Positions 32,886-45,457 are shown, counted from the stretch's first letter. The stretch is DNA of 64,000 nt from Dolomedes plantarius (GCA_907164885.2 OU015493.1:47642723-47706722); one strand, 5' to 3'. The notes: generated by a model from the sequence alone, not told the origin. Translations and numbers: made by a program.

Positions 32886-34738
32886 ATGAGTTACCAAACC
32901 ACAAGTTCCAAGAAGTCGAAAATATTTCATTATAATGATGAATGGGAACAGGAGTTTTTTTTCACGGTGAAAAATGATAAATAAATTTGCATTATTTGTC
33001 TTTCAAGCGTAGCATTTCCAAAAAGGGCCATTGTTGAAAGTCACTTTAGAGCAAACCATAAACAATATGAGAATAATTAACCATTTGTCACCGAGTTACG
33101 GAAAACAAAAGTACAACAATTAATGACATAATCAAATATGCAACAGTCATTTTTTTCGAGATTAAGTACGAAGTCGAAAATTGCCACCATGGCGTCATTC
33201 AAGATAGCTGAAATTTTATTAAAACATAAGAAGCCTTTTGAAGACGGCAAAATATGGAAGGAGAGTTTTAAAGCAGGAGAAGTATTATTTTAAAAAAATA
33301 ACAATAAATCTGAAATAATTCATTTAAAGAAATGTCGCTCTCGAGAAACACCGTTATGCGTAGAACAGAAGCAAAGAGTAACAATTTAGAAGAGATTCTG
33401 AAAGAAATTATTAATGAATGTAGGTTTCTACCTTTACAATTCGACGAATCGACTGATGTCACTGATACCGCACAACTATGTATATTTATTCGAATGTGTT
33501 TCCAAGATATGTGTCAGAGAAGATTTTCTAACATTTTTACCGATGAAAGGACAAATGAGATGTCAAGATATTTATGATTCGTTTAAGAATTTTATTACTA
33601 AAACATAATTCCCCATATGTAAACTGGTATCGATTACAACTGATGGAACTCCTTCTACGGTTGGGAATCATAATGGATTTATTACTCTTTGTAAAAGTGA
33701 TGATAATATTCCAAGTTTTACAAACTACCATTGCATTATCCATCAGAAGTCATTGTGCTAAAGAATATTGAATTCAGATGATGTGATGAATTTCACATTT
33801 AAAATAGTTAATTCTATTCGTGGACGAGGTTTGCAGATTCAGAGCATTACTAGAAGAATGTGAATCTGATTTCGGGTAACTACTATTACACACTGGCGTA
33901 AGTTGGCTATGCGGGTGCTAAGTTTTTAAAAAGATTCCTGGACCTTTTGTTTGAAATAAAAGACTTTATGACAACCGTTAATACATCATATTCTTAATTG
34001 GAAGATGATAAATTGGTGCCTGATCTTGCTTTTCTCTCTACAGGAAAGCTAAATGAATTAAATTTGCAACTTCAAGAAAAAACATCGCTAAACATTAACT
34101 GAAACGATTAGCGATGTTAATAAATTCAAGGGGAAACTTGCATTACTAGAAGCACAATTGAGGAGAGGAGATTTAAAACAATTTGCAAACATGGAAGCTA
34201 AATCTACTTATAAAAAAACTCAAATGAATACAATCAATATGCTAATACGATGTCTTTGTTACGAAGTGAGTTTGATAGAATATTTAAAGATATTTCTAAA
34301 ATAGAGGATATTGTCATTCCCATTCATGTCATTCCCATTCAATGATGAAATAAAAATAGAAGAAATATCAATGAAATTAAAAGCATTTTTAATGTGGATC
34401 AAATGCTAGTTGAGAATGAAATCTTCAACCTAAAATGCGATATATTTTTGAAATCAAGAGCTGTCTCAAAATAGTTATTGCAATTTACTTTGTGAAGAAA
34501 AATATCCATGTTTATGGAGATGTGCAGCATATTTAACAACATTTTACGGTTCTACATACCTCTGTGAAACAAAATTTTCTACCATGAATGCAATCAAAAC
34601 AAAACATCGCTTCCGATTGACAGATGACCATTTGGCAGCATGTTTACGAATAGCTATAAGTACATATGAACCATAATATGAAAAGTTTGCCGAAAACATG
34701 CAATGTCATGTTTCCAGTGCGTCTTCCGATACAAAATA
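32886..34738 (+). pseudogene. hAT transposase (BED finger to hATC domain), broken
   Basis: ATG at 32886 ('MSYQTTSSKKSKIFHYNDEW'), a TAA within the BED region, then 'CIICLSSVAFPKRA...SHFRANH', which supplies the C-x2-C...H-x4-H zinc ligands. A middle segment 33332-33577 has 'LPLQFDESTDVTDTAQL' with the first catalytic Asp. After several stops and frame changes, 34488-34738 gives the hATC dimerisation domain ('YGSTYLCETKFSTMNAIK', 'RLTDDHLAACLRIAIS', stop before 'YEKFAENMQC'). It resembles the SCAND3/FAM200/ZBED-related hAT group. Inactive, through at least three stops and more than one frameshift. Confidence 0.85.
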
Positions 34739-35282
34739 AAAATAATAGTTAAAATTAATATACAATTGCATTGTTTGCGTTAATAATAAGAAAATAAAAG
34801 AACAGATTGTTTTATTTATAAACTAATTAGTTTGTAAGAAGAAAAAAATTTTCTCCTATTAAAATAACTTGATATTGAACATAATTAGTAATATCTATGA
34901 TTATTTTAAATTTAATAATTTTTTTGGCTTTAAATTACTAATTTTCTTATTAACACTCAACACATACGATGTTGGTAGACCGCCGCCTATAATTTAAATT
35001 AAGGTCGCCCGTAGTGATCAAAAGTTTGGCCACCACTGCTATGTACAGTGCGTAACAAAATTATAAGACCACTGTGGATTTTGTGATTTTTACTATAAAT
35101 AGCATAATTTTTTTAAAATTAAATTAGGTTGATGTTAATAAATGAAATATAAAATATGTGTATATTATTTTTAATAGATATTTAAATATACTAATTATTT
35201 TATCAACAATTTCAAAATTTTCCAATCAAATATCTGTAACAAAATAATAAGACCACTAGTTAAAACAATTTTTTTAATAAAA

Positions 35283-36278
35283 CTAATATGATGTTGATCC
35301 ACCATTTTTCTGAATAACTTCAAATATTCGATTTTTCATTGAATTAATTAGGTTTTCGATGAAATTTTTGGGAATTTTGTCCCATTCATCCATGATAGCT
35401 AGTTCCAATTCATACACAGAATCATACTGACGGTTATTTGCATACAATTGACGAGCCAAATGGCCCCACAAGTTTTCGGTGGGATTCAGGTCTGGACTAA
35501 GGCTTGGCCAGTTTAAGACCTCGATTTTTTCTTTTTGAAACCAGTTTTTAGTAGATTTAGACACATGGCATGGCGCATTGTATTGCTGAAATTTCCAGTT
35601 TGATCCTCCTAAAAATGGGCCAAAAGGTATAAGGTGTTGGTAAAGCAGTTGTTGATAACAAACGGACTCCATTTTTCCAAGAATTCGCTGCAGATCACAT
35701 TTCCCATCATATGCAAAAGCTCCCCACACTATCACAGAGCCACCACCCATCTGTCTACTGAAGAAAACCCGATATTCCGTTCGTAAATCATGCCAGTAGG
35801 AAATATTACCGCCCAGGCCATCCAAATGAATTTTTTTTCGTCGGAAAAAATGATATTTTTCCAAAAAGCATCCCAGGTCATGACTTCCTTTGCCCACATC
35901 AGCCTTCCTTCTTTATGATGCTTTAATAGTCTTGGTTTTTTTTTTTTATTTCCGAAGAGCAACATTTGAATTGGATCTTAAAGTGCGCCAGACTGTCATA
36001 TGTAAAATAGTTTTACTTGTCTGCTGTGTTATTTTACAAGTAGACATCTTCTGTTTCGTTGCAAGCTTGAAAATTCGTCTATTATCGCGAGCTGATAATT
36101 TACTCTTTCTGCCAGATCTTTTATATTTTCCATAAAAATCTCTTTTACTTAAAACGTTATGAATAGCAGTTTTAGAACGTTTAAGTATCTTACTTATTTC
36201 ACGTTCCGATTTTCCAGAACCCTTATAAAACCAAATTTTTCGAACTTCTAGTTCAGATAATTCTCTTCCACGCGGCAT
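35283..36278 (-). pseudogene. Tc1 transposase of the IR/DR element, D-to-Y in the triad
   Basis: ATG at 36278 ('MPRGRELSELEVRKIWFYKG'), then a helix-turn-helix ('SEREISKILKRSKTAIHNVL') and a GRKSKLS linker. Frames change near 35965-35946 and again near 35850. The first catalytic Asp is in 'IIFSDEKKF', the second position reads 'FQQYNAPCHVS' (Asp replaced by Tyr), and the Glu is kept in 'SPDLNPTENLWG'. The stop is at 35283-35285 after 'GGSTSY'. Inactive by two frameshifts and an active-site change. Confidence 0.92.
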
Positions 36279-36625
36279 TGTGAAGTTCCTCATAAAAACA
36301 AACAAATTAAATTCTATTTTCATTTACAATATTATCGTTTGGACTTTTTTGAGATGTAAATATACAGTTTATCTACGATTTTGAAAGAAAAAATAAAATA
36401 GTTTTAAAAACGCAAGCGATTTTAAATAAAAAAAATAAGTGGTCTTATATTAATGTTACACCGATATTTCAAAAAATCATTTGCTGTGTGAAATTAACTG
36501 AATTTTTTTTTAAATTTAAGCGATTTATTTGAGAAAATATAACTTTTTTCATTTGCTTCAAATTTTAAAATTATTCATTTTATGCAGTATAATATTAAAA
36601 TGAGTGATATTTTGGGTGGTCTTAT

Positions 36626-39600
36626 TGTTTCATGTTCACGCCAATTGATGGCGTTACGGTCGCGTGAACTTTTGTTTCTTTTTATTAGTTTTATTATCTG
36701 TCAGAGTTGGAGTGTGTTCTTGTGCGAGAAGTGGCATCCGATGCTTGTTTTGGAGGGATGTCCTAATCTGTTTCAATCAAATGTATAGATCAACTAAATG
36801 AGCATCAGAATAAACTGGTGTTTAGAAGAGAAGTATTTTCATTAGTGTTTGATCAAGACAAAAGTGGTCTGTCGGCTAAGAGGTAGTAACTCAGCGAAAT
36901 GTGAATTTTTGTGAAAAAGTTGCCTAGTGTTTCGTTTTACCGAGTGTGTGTTTATGTGTGCCTAATGGAATTTTATTTCATCATTATTGGATTAATGTCC
37001 GTTTCGGTTTCAAGGTAACTGTGAGTACACTTTTGTTTATTTTATTATGTTTTCCAAATTTGTGAATTAGTTTCGTTTTTATGAGTTGCATATAGTCAGA
37101 GTTCTCTTTTCAATCAAAATGCTTTCAAAACTTAAAAAGAGTGAATTAATTGAAGTTGCCGAAGAACTAGAAATTAGTATTCCTTCGGGTGCCAAAGTAG
37201 TTACTATTAAACAGTTAATTGAAAAGAGCGATATTTATAAAGATAATTATGAATTCGTAAAAACTGTGGTTGAGTTAATAATTGAAAAGAAAATAGAGTA
37301 CGAGAAAAATGATGCTCAGAAACTAGAATTAGAAAAACTTAAACTCGCGCAATTAGAAAAACAACGTAAGCTTGCAAATTTACAAAAAGATGTAACACAA
37401 AGGGTTAATGTGATGAATAGTGATTGCGATACGAATTTTAGTTTAGAAAGTTTGATAAAGAGTGTCAAAACTTTAACAATACCAGTTCCTACACGAGCAG
37501 AATCGTTTAATTTATTTTTCCAATCGTTTGAAAGAGCATTCAAAACCAAAAATGTCCCAGAACAATTTAAGTCAGAAATTCTATTAAATATCTTAGGCGA
37601 AAAGGTTACCAATTTAATGATATATTTAAGTGAGGATGAACTGGGTATTATGAAAAATTAAAGGAATTAGTATTAAAGGAATTTCAATCCACCCCACAAG
37701 AAGTTTTAAATAATTTCCGTAAAGCGAAAAAACGTTCAAACGAAAGTTATATCCAATTTGCTTCGCGACTTAGTGCAGCATTTGATCATTATTGTCAATT
37801 AAGGAAATTAAATAATTTCAAAGGAGTTTGTGAACTTATGGTTTCCGAAAAAATATTTGATTCATTAGATCGTGGACTACAAATTCATATTGGCGTGAAA
37901 CAAGGAGAATCTTACTATGTGCCACAAGAGTTAGCCAGGCATTTATGTATCGTCAAAATTCAAAAACGATAGTAATGTGTTTTCATGGCCGCAAGTTGTT
38001 AACCATTCGCAAAAATATCGTAAAGAATACAGTACACAAAAAGTATTTGTATCGGAAGTTAAAACTCCGAAATGTGTAGTCTGTAAATCTCGTGAAAAGC
38101 ATTCTTTGAATGTATGTCCTGTGTTTAAAGATATGCTTGTTAATGAGAGAATTGAGGTAGTTAAATATAAGCAATTATGTTTCAATTGTTTAAATCACCA
38201 CAAAGTTGCTAACTGCTATTCAAAATCCGGCTGTTTTGTTTGCAAAAACGACATAACACTCTTTTGCACTTAGGAGAAACCGAAACTGATCCTCGTCCGC
38301 GGAATGCAAGTCTAGCGTTAAATCCAAGGTCAAATGTATTTATTCCGCGAATTGAAAATCCCAATCCCAGTAGTAATTCTTCTCAACTGTCAAATGAGGC
38401 ACCTGCGACCAGCACGCATTCATTCACTGCTACAAGCGTAAATGTAAACAAAATGGTTTTGTTAAGTACTGCGAATGTGATGATTCAGAATAATGTCGGA
38501 ATGTTTACGAGTGCACGTGCTTTACTTGATGTGGGGAGTATGAGTCATTTCCTTTCAAAAAGGTTAGCAGATAGATTGAATTTGAAAAAAGAAAAAAGAA
38601 ATATCGTGGTTTCTGGACTAAATCAGTCGTCTTCTGTTGTTAATAGGACCATAAAAACAAAAATTTCGAACGTTAGCGGAAGCTTTGAAAGGGAAATTGA
38701 GTTATTAGTAGTACCCCAAATAACAGATTATATACCCTCCAGACAATTTGACATTAATACCCTAGAAATAGATAGTTTCAATCTAGCGGATACGAGTTTC
38801 AATAAACCTGGAGAGTTGGATATTTTACAAAGTGCTCAAATATTTTATGAACTTTTAAGAGCGGGTCAAATTAGGATTCCGGGTCCGGTGAACAGACATT
38901 GTTTTTCAAAATACCGTGTTTGGGTTTGTTGCTACTGGAAGTGTTCCAATCGAAAACGAAACTACTGTTCATTGTGGGTTAATAATAGAGGATTTGGATG
39001 CAAATTTAAGGAAATTTTGGGAAATTGAAGATGTTGAGGGGGACAAATTTCAAAATGAGGAGGAGTTAATATGTGAGGAACATTTTATGAAAACGCATTT
39101 CAGAAGGGACGATGGAAGCTATGTTGTTAAAATGCCGTTTAAGATAGAACCCCCATGTTTAGGCGAGTCAAAACACATAGCGACTAAAAGATTTAATTCC
39201 CTTTGGAAACGTTTGAAAGGAGAACCAGAGTATATGCAACTATACCGGGAATTTTTAACTGAGTATGAGAATTTGGGGCATATGCAGACAACTTGCGAAA
39301 CTCCAAGGTATATTATGCCTCATCATGGCGTTTTTAGGCCAGATAGTAGTACTACAAAATTACGCGTTGTTTTTAACGCATCGGAGGCAACGTCATCTGG
39401 ACAATCGCTTAATGATAATTTGTATTCAGGATCTGTTCTCCAAGATGATTTATTCGCTATTTTGTTGCGATTTCGAAAACATTCTATAGTTTTCACCGCT
39501 GATATAAAAAAGATGTATCGGCAAATTTGGATACATCCAGATCAGTGTGCCTTACAATGCATCTTATGGAAGAGAAATTACGGGTATTTAAGTTGCTCAC

Positions 39601-40709
39601 TGTTACCTACGGAACCAAATGCGCCCCTTACTTGGCAACCAGAGTATTAAGGCAAATATGTTGTGACGAGCAAGAAAATTATCCTTTGGCTGCCACTGCT
39701 GTTAGGGATTTTTACGTCGACGATATCCTCAGTGGTACCGATGAGTTATCTTCTGCTCTTTAATTACAAGACCAGTTGATACAGTTATTACAATCAGCCG
39801 GCATGGATCTTCATAAGTGGAGCTCAAATAATCCTGGTCTGTTAAAAAAGGTTCCAACGTCGGACCGAGAATACAACTTCGACAATCCTAACTCAGCAAC
39901 ACTGAAAACTTTGGGATTACAATTTAATCCTGAAAAGGATACATTTAGTTTCAGTATTAAAAAAATTGTGAGTCCTGCAACTAAGCGGACAATGCTATCG
40001 GACATCTCCAGATTGTTTGATCCGTTAGGTCTCTTAGGACCTTTGATAATTACTGCCAAAATTTTCTTGCAGAATATATGGATTTTAAAAATTGATTGGG
40101 ACGATGAAGTTCCCTTACACTTACGTAAAGAGTGGGAAAAATTCAGTTCTGAACTGTGTCAATTAAGTAACTTAACTGTTGAACGACATGTTTTAAATTC
40201 TAAGGCGCTGAAAGTGCAACTTATAGGCTTCGCAGATGCTTCGAAGATGCATACGGTTGTGCCGTCTACATTAGGTCTGTGTCAAGGTATGGTGACATTA
40301 AGGTGTCACTCTTGTGCAGCAAATCTCGTGTGGCTCCCATCAAAGAATTAAGTATCCCACGCTTGGAGCTGTGTGCAGCAGATTTACTTTCGAATCTTAT
40401 CGTTAAGGTTCTGTCATCCTTGCAACTAGACATTCATGATGTACATTTGTTCTCGGACTCCACCGTGGTGCTGGCTTGGATCAAGACTGGTTCACTCGAC
40501 CAAGATGGTCGAGTGAACTTTTGTTTCTTTTTATTAGTTTTATTATCTGTCAGAGTTGGAGTGTGTTCTTGTGCGAGAAGTGGCATCCGATGCTTGTTTT
40601 GGAGTGATGTCCTAATCTGTTTCAGTCAAATGTATAGATCAACTAAATGAGCATAAGAATAAACTGGTGTTTAGAAGAGAAGTATTTTCATTAGTGTTTG
40701 ATCAAGACA
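36626..40709 (+). mobile_element. BEL/Pao LTR retrotransposon, deleted at the 3' end of pol
   Basis: 5' LTR 36626-36860 (TGTTTCATG...GATCAAGACA, 235 bp). The 3' LTR remnant 40507-40709 lacks its first ~32 bp. Target duplication CTTAT at 36621-36625 and 40710-40714. Putative primer site just after the 5' LTR (AGTGGTCTGTCGGCTAAG). The LTRs differ at about four positions over 203 bp. Inserted in the right terminal repeat of the 35046 Tc1 element. Integrase and the end of RNase H are lost. Confidence 0.93.
37119..40506 (+). pseudogene. BEL/Pao gag-pol, multiply frameshifted
   Basis: Gag starts at 37119 ('MLSKLKKSELIEVAEELEIS') with a Lys/Glu coiled coil at about residues 60-100. Frame is lost near 37645 and regained by 37977. 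Zinc-knuckle-like cysteines follow ('CVVCKSREKHSLNVCP', 'CFNCLNHHKVANCY'). The retropepsin motif reads 'ALLDVGSMSHF' (near 38530), with Val where DSG/DTG is expected. RT has 'LRVVFNAS', 'FTADIKKMYRQI' and 'FYVDDILSG' (the YxDD box, about 39711), with frame changes near 38260, 38940 and 39600. A single stop lies at 39761, then 'AGMDLHKWSSN' and an RNase H region ('GFADAS', 'VHLFSDSTVVLAWIKT'), cut off at 40506 by the 3' LTR. Integrase absent. Confidence 0.93.
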
Positions 40710-40733
40710 CTTATAATTTTGATACACACTGTA

Positions 40734-43229
40734 CTATTACAGGAACATACAAAGAAAAAGAAATGACGACAAAATGGTGATACAAAACGTTCCAACAGAC
40801 AACTGCAATTTTTTCTTTCCTTTAAAAATGGCTTCTTCAGCACAATACTTTTAGCATATGTGTCCTTTTATCCACTATATCTTTATAAAACATTTGAAAG
40901 TTCAAATGTAAAATACTTTTTGTAGACATAGTTGCTTTTACTCGCATAAAATTTATTCAAAATGAAAACATTTTATCACATTTTGTATTAGATTTTTTTT
41001 CTGTTTAAGACCTTAAAACTTATTCGTCATCTCAGTATATCCATATCTCAATTTCATAGATAGAACGCTTAAAAAAATGTAGAATAAAAAATTTTTATAT
41101 GTGAAAATATTTCTTAGTAGCTGTGAAATATTTGCTTCCCTGATCTCAACACCAACCGAACTCTCGCAGAATATTTGAACTGTTTATTATAAAGTCGTGT
41201 TCCACATGCATTCAGTATCGAAGCACATATTTTCAGCCTCGAAGAAAAATCATGTTTACAAAAGTCTGTTGCGCAAAAGCGAAGTTATAACATTGCATCC
41301 GCTGAGTTCGCAAATCTTCAATCCTGGAATTAAGCTACACGTAATTTTATTCTCGGCATGTTTCCAATCACATTAGAAAATGCGCGCTTTTGAATTCTGT
41401 TTTTTTTTTAATCTGAAAGTGAATATTCAAACAAAGAGTGAATAGTTTAAATTTTGAAATCCTGAATAGTTAATTATTTTATGTATTCTAAACAATTGTA
41501 TCCGATACAATAAAATTAAGGTTTTTTTTTAATGTTAACGTTAAAAAAATGAAAAACACGCGCTGTGAATTAAAACTTATTATATCAGATGCTAAATACA
41601 GAATCCAATAATCTGTATTTGTTCATCTGTCTTCAGGTTTGTCAGTTTATCAGTAACAGTAAAATTCCCCATTGATTACCATAGGGATTGTACATCCGAG
41701 AGGTACTTAATGCTTAAATTAATGCTCTGATTTAAATTCGCCATTTTTTGTGTTTATCTTGATGGGCATAGCTTTAGGAGACGACCAAATAAAGACCTGG
41801 CCTCCAGCATTATCCCTGACAGACACTTAGGGGACCGAGGAATACATTTTTGGAATTATTTCTTCAGATGCATCAGCAATAATCTGTTATTGTATCATTT
41901 ATGATTAAAATTCTGATAAAGTAGTCAATTCTACTATTCACATAATTAGGCTTTAGGACTAAATAGAAATCGTTGAATTAATTTAATTAACTTTATGAAC
42001 AACAAATGTTTCATACAATGTTCACAGCTTGCGAAAAACTGCTAACTAACTAATAAATTACACAATAACTCGGGTGCAATTTTAAAAGAGATTTAAAACT
42101 CAACTTTCAGAAAAATTTCAGTTTTAACTCAATAATTAATTCTAAATAAATTTAGAGCATAACAGTTAGTAATTCTTAATAATTACAATTGGTTAAACAT
42201 TTATTAGTTAAAAATTTTCATGACATTTTAGCGTAGCATTCAAAGGTATTCTGACTCTGTGAATTGTATCGTCTCACTCCATACTATACTGATTCCATGG
42301 TAAAGAAAATCTTTTCTTTCAGCATTCACGGAGTGGCAACGAGACGAGACAGACGTTAGGTTTGAGTTGAATCAAGTTGGTTCCTAAAATGGTTGCGAAT
42401 ATTACCTTGCATTTTATTTTCCTGCACCTATTATGTTGAATGTTGATATAAATGTTGTGTCATGAAAAGAACCTCGTATCTTCATTTACGTCACAACACG
42501 TTCCCCCGGCAGTTTGATATATTACCTTGTAACGACTTCTTAACAAGGACGAAGATCGCACAGACATCTCCAAACTTTGGGGCTGGTAATCAGTCTCAAA
42601 GTTTTCTCTTAGAGGAAGGGTTATTTTCAATGACTTTCTCCCAGAAACTTCCTTTTTATCAAGCGAGCTACAGCGTAAGTTGGACTGGAAATATATTTTT
42701 ATTGACTTACCTTTAGACGTTGAATTTGTTTGCTACCATAAGACTTGTTTACCTGTAGCAAACTCTAATTTGTGCCTCCAATCCTCAATGACTCGTAGTC
42801 AAATAAGTCAACTTCCCCAGCGATGTAAGAAAATGCTAATTACAACGACTCTGCTTAAAACGTGTAGTTAAAAAGCAATATTTTCAACATAGTTAGGAAA
42901 ATTATTAAATAAATTAAGATAACATTTAAAGTTTTATGAAGAAAACTTAAATTATTTATTTATATCATAAGAAATTATCTTAAAAAAATTAATTATATTG
43001 CATTGTGTTATAATTAAACTAACACTCGTGTATTATGATTTCTACAATAAAATAACATTTTACTTAATAGCCCTGTCTTTAAAAATAAATTATGCGATGC
43101 AATTAGGTTATTTTTTCAAAGAAACTATAACATTTAATTATGTATATCATTCTACTTTGCTAGTATTTATTTATATATTTCCTTCTATTATGACAATTCT
43201 TTAGGTCAATAACAAATGAATCATTTAAA
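40734..43229. other. AT-rich, no gene recognised
   Basis: About 2.5 kb with homopolymers and short frames only. No terminal repeats or protein motifs were found. Confidence 0.5.
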
Positions 43230-43510
43230 TTTTTTATAGCCATACAGCATTAATCTTTGCACCCCTTTGACCCCACCATTAACTCGTGCGCCAGCTCCGA
43301 ATTCAGCCGTAAGCCTCTTAGAACTAATTAAGTATCCTGCCTTTTGTGCAGACTTCTTGAGAACAGAATAAAGAATATACAGAGATTTAAGTCGACATTA
43401 TTCCTATAGTATGCAAAAGAAAAAGAATTCATGATTAAATGAAGTGAGTTAAAATAATAACAGACGTCAACGAGGTTAAACGGTGTTGCGGAATATGAAA
43501 AGAAAGGGAA
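43230..43510 (+). repeat. Dispersed repeat family E, copy 1
   Basis: Shared blocks with 48715-48985 and, more diverged, 53225-53540: ACAGCATTAATCT, CCTCTTAGAACTAATTAAGT, 'GCAGACTTC', 'GTCGACATTATTCCTATA' and 'GACGTCAACGAGGTTA'. No coding potential. All copies are on the same strand. Confidence 0.7.
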
Positions 43511-43714
43511 CTGTTATCACACCTGTTAATTAAAACAGATGAAAGCTTTTTCTAGAAATAAGTGTGGTGGGTAAAATTTAAAAAAAAGTATAGGTTTTTT
43601 TAGAAAACTTGCTATGAAATGAGATCAAAAGTGTGCTCATCAGCTTTAAATCCTCATGTCAAAGCTTCGAGTTTTAAGGCTGCTGTGTACTAAGCCTATT
43701 GGAGTCGCTCACCT

Positions 43715-44030
43715 TAACCTCTTAACAATCGCATAATCTTCAAGAAAACGGTAATAAAAGTGCCTATTTTTTCCGGAGAATTCCATTTATTTCTTGATCT
43801 GCCACTTCTAGTTTTAAAAAGACCATCCCCAATTACATTATAAATAGTCTGGTGCTGCCATCTGGTGTATAAATTAAGAAATAAAAATTTTTCAGGGTAA
43901 ATGAAATAGATTGTTTTAATATTTTTGTTGCATTACTTTTTCACACTCCAGCCCGGAAATATCACGGGCACGAGAAATAGAAGGTAAAATCTTACACCGC
44001 AATTTTGACGGGTGCGGGAAGGTAGGGGTT
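43715..44030 (-). repeat. Dispersed repeat family C, copy 2 (inverted)
   Basis: The reverse complement matches 10700-10995, from GTCAAAATTGCGG through AACAATCTATTTCATTTACC to TTTCTTGAAGATTATGCGAT. Good similarity, but no tRNA-like head is seen at this copy. Confidence 0.7.
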
Positions 44031-44691
44031 AATATTAACCTATGGAGAAAATGTGTTTATTTAAAGCTGCATAAATGCTGATTTATCAAATAAAAATGGT
44101 ATTTTCAGATAGCCTAAACTTTTCTGCACCTTGCATCAGGATTCATTTTATAAATTCCGTCCACCAAAGGAATTTAAAAGCGTTTAAAACACACTATACC
44201 AGATTTTCTTCCTCGAATAATATTAATTTAATAATATTATTTGCATTTTTTTTAAACAAAAAATGTCCCAAGGTGTGAAATTTTTTTCCTTATTACGGAG
44301 TACAATTAAAAAAAATAATAATAATTGTGCGGTCGGGAGACCCCCGTCAGGAACGCAGTTCCTTACGCTATTTTTTCAACTCTAAACGTGATTTAATATG
44401 CTGATTTCTATTGATTATATTGGTGTATTTTTTCTCACGCCAAAAAGAGGAGCTCTGTTTTATTCAACCAACCAACTCTCTCTATTTTATTAAAATGAAA
44501 AATGTTAATATATAAATTAATTATTTTTATTAAAATGAAAAATTTTAATATTTAAATTAATTATTTTGATTTAGATATTACCTAGCATAATTTTTAATCG
44601 GATTAATTTTATGATTTAATCACCAACAAAAATAAATTAATGACCCAATATAAATCCCGTGTGAATTAAAACAATAGCAAATAATAAATAA
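44031..44691. other. No gene; GC-rich hairpin patch at 44330-44370
   Basis: GGTCGGGAGACCCCCGTC and AGGAACGCAGTTCCT (6-bp stem, GCA loop) form a GC-rich island in AT-rich DNA. A 60-bp near-duplicate 'TTTATTAAAATGAAAAATKTTAATAT' occurs twice (44482, 44525). No ORF. Confidence 0.4.
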
Positions 44692-44692
44692 G

Positions 44693-45457
44693 TTAAACAG
44701 AAAGACTCGATTCCATAGAGACGGTATAAAATCTTTCAAGTAAAGCATTTACAACTGGTCGAAGTTTATATAAACGTATAACATCATGTAGTGGTTGTTT
44801 ACTGTTGCCATTAAAATGTAGAAATTTTCTTATCTTTTCAAAGCGTTTTAATGACATACATTCTTTTATTTCATCATTGCCTATGGCAGGTGACCAATAT
44901 GATCTAGTGTTTGGTACATGTACAATAGACATCGTTATACAAATACTAATGTATTGTTTATTTTCTAAATTCGTTACATTGACACACTTTTCTGGGTTTT
45001 TTGCACACTGAATGAATTTGTTTCTTGAACTATATGCTCAATCAAATCTTCTGAAAAAAGATAACTAAAAAAATTTAGAGGTGGTTTTTAAATTCATAAT
45101 TTCAGGAGCGAGATTCTCGTCACCTCGGAATAAAATTTGATCATCATTTAGAAGTAAATTAGTTTTCTTCCAGTTGATTGCCGGCTTTGTTCTCCCTGTA
45201 TCATTTTTATTAGTTTTTGGCATATTCCCACCATTAGGCAGATTAAGAACATCGTAATTATCAAGTAATGATACCTCATCTTCCGAATCACTACTACCAT
45301 AAAAAAATTCATCACAAACTTTGTTTGGTTTATAATTAGGATCACCTGTGCTGCCATCACTTTCTGAATCAGATCCATCTTCACTATGATCACTCCACGA
45401 TCTGTTCATAAGTTCCTCAATTTCTTTCTGTGTTAAAAACTTTCTTCCCGCCATTTC
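44693..45457 (-). pseudogene. piggyBac transposase, N-terminal half
   Basis: I place the start at the Met at 45457 ('MAGRKFLTQKEIEELMNRSW'), followed by an acidic N-terminal region typical of piggyBac proteins. Similarity runs to 'NLKTTSKFF', where a 7-T run (45067-45073 on the plus strand) adds one base. The next frame continues 'SYLFSEDLIEHIVQETNSF' and on through 'SIVHVPNTRSYWSPAIGNDE' and 'LKRFEKIRKFLHFNGN' to 'TVSMESSLSV', then stop. The catalytic domain normally resumes here with the first Asp, so the protein is cut exactly before the DDD core. It would catalyse seamless TTAA transposition. Confidence 0.9.

Larger units (their letters stand above)
32344..35038 (+). mobile_element. Full-length hAT element with decayed transposase
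   Basis: Left end CAGGGGTAGTCAAAGCGGCG; right end (reverse complement) CAGTGGTGGCCAAACTTTTG. The 8-bp flanks are CTATATAC (32336-32343) and CTATGTAC (35039-35046), 7 of 8 identical. The 2695-bp length suits an autonomous hAT. The right TSD includes the TA and first base of the neighbouring Tc1 element, so this hAT inserted at that boundary later. Confidence 0.9.
35046..40731 (-). mobile_element. IR/DR Tc1 element, right terminal repeat split by BEL insertion
   Basis: Outer end CAGTGCGTAACAAAATTATA on the left and (reverse complement, bridging the BEL) CAGTGTGTATCAAAATTATA on the right. TA flanks both (35044-35045, 40732-40733). Inner direct repeats lie at about 35236-35256 (TGTAACAAAATAATAAGACC) and 36441-36462, about 184 and 177 bp inside the outer ones. 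This is the two-site IR/DR layout known from Sleeping Beauty-type elements. Length without the BEL is about 1.6 kb. Confidence 0.9.

Noticed and set aside
42462..42716. 84-aa plus-strand frame as a possible host exon
   Set aside because: No motif, no splice context and unremarkable composition; length is within chance expectation for 64 kb.
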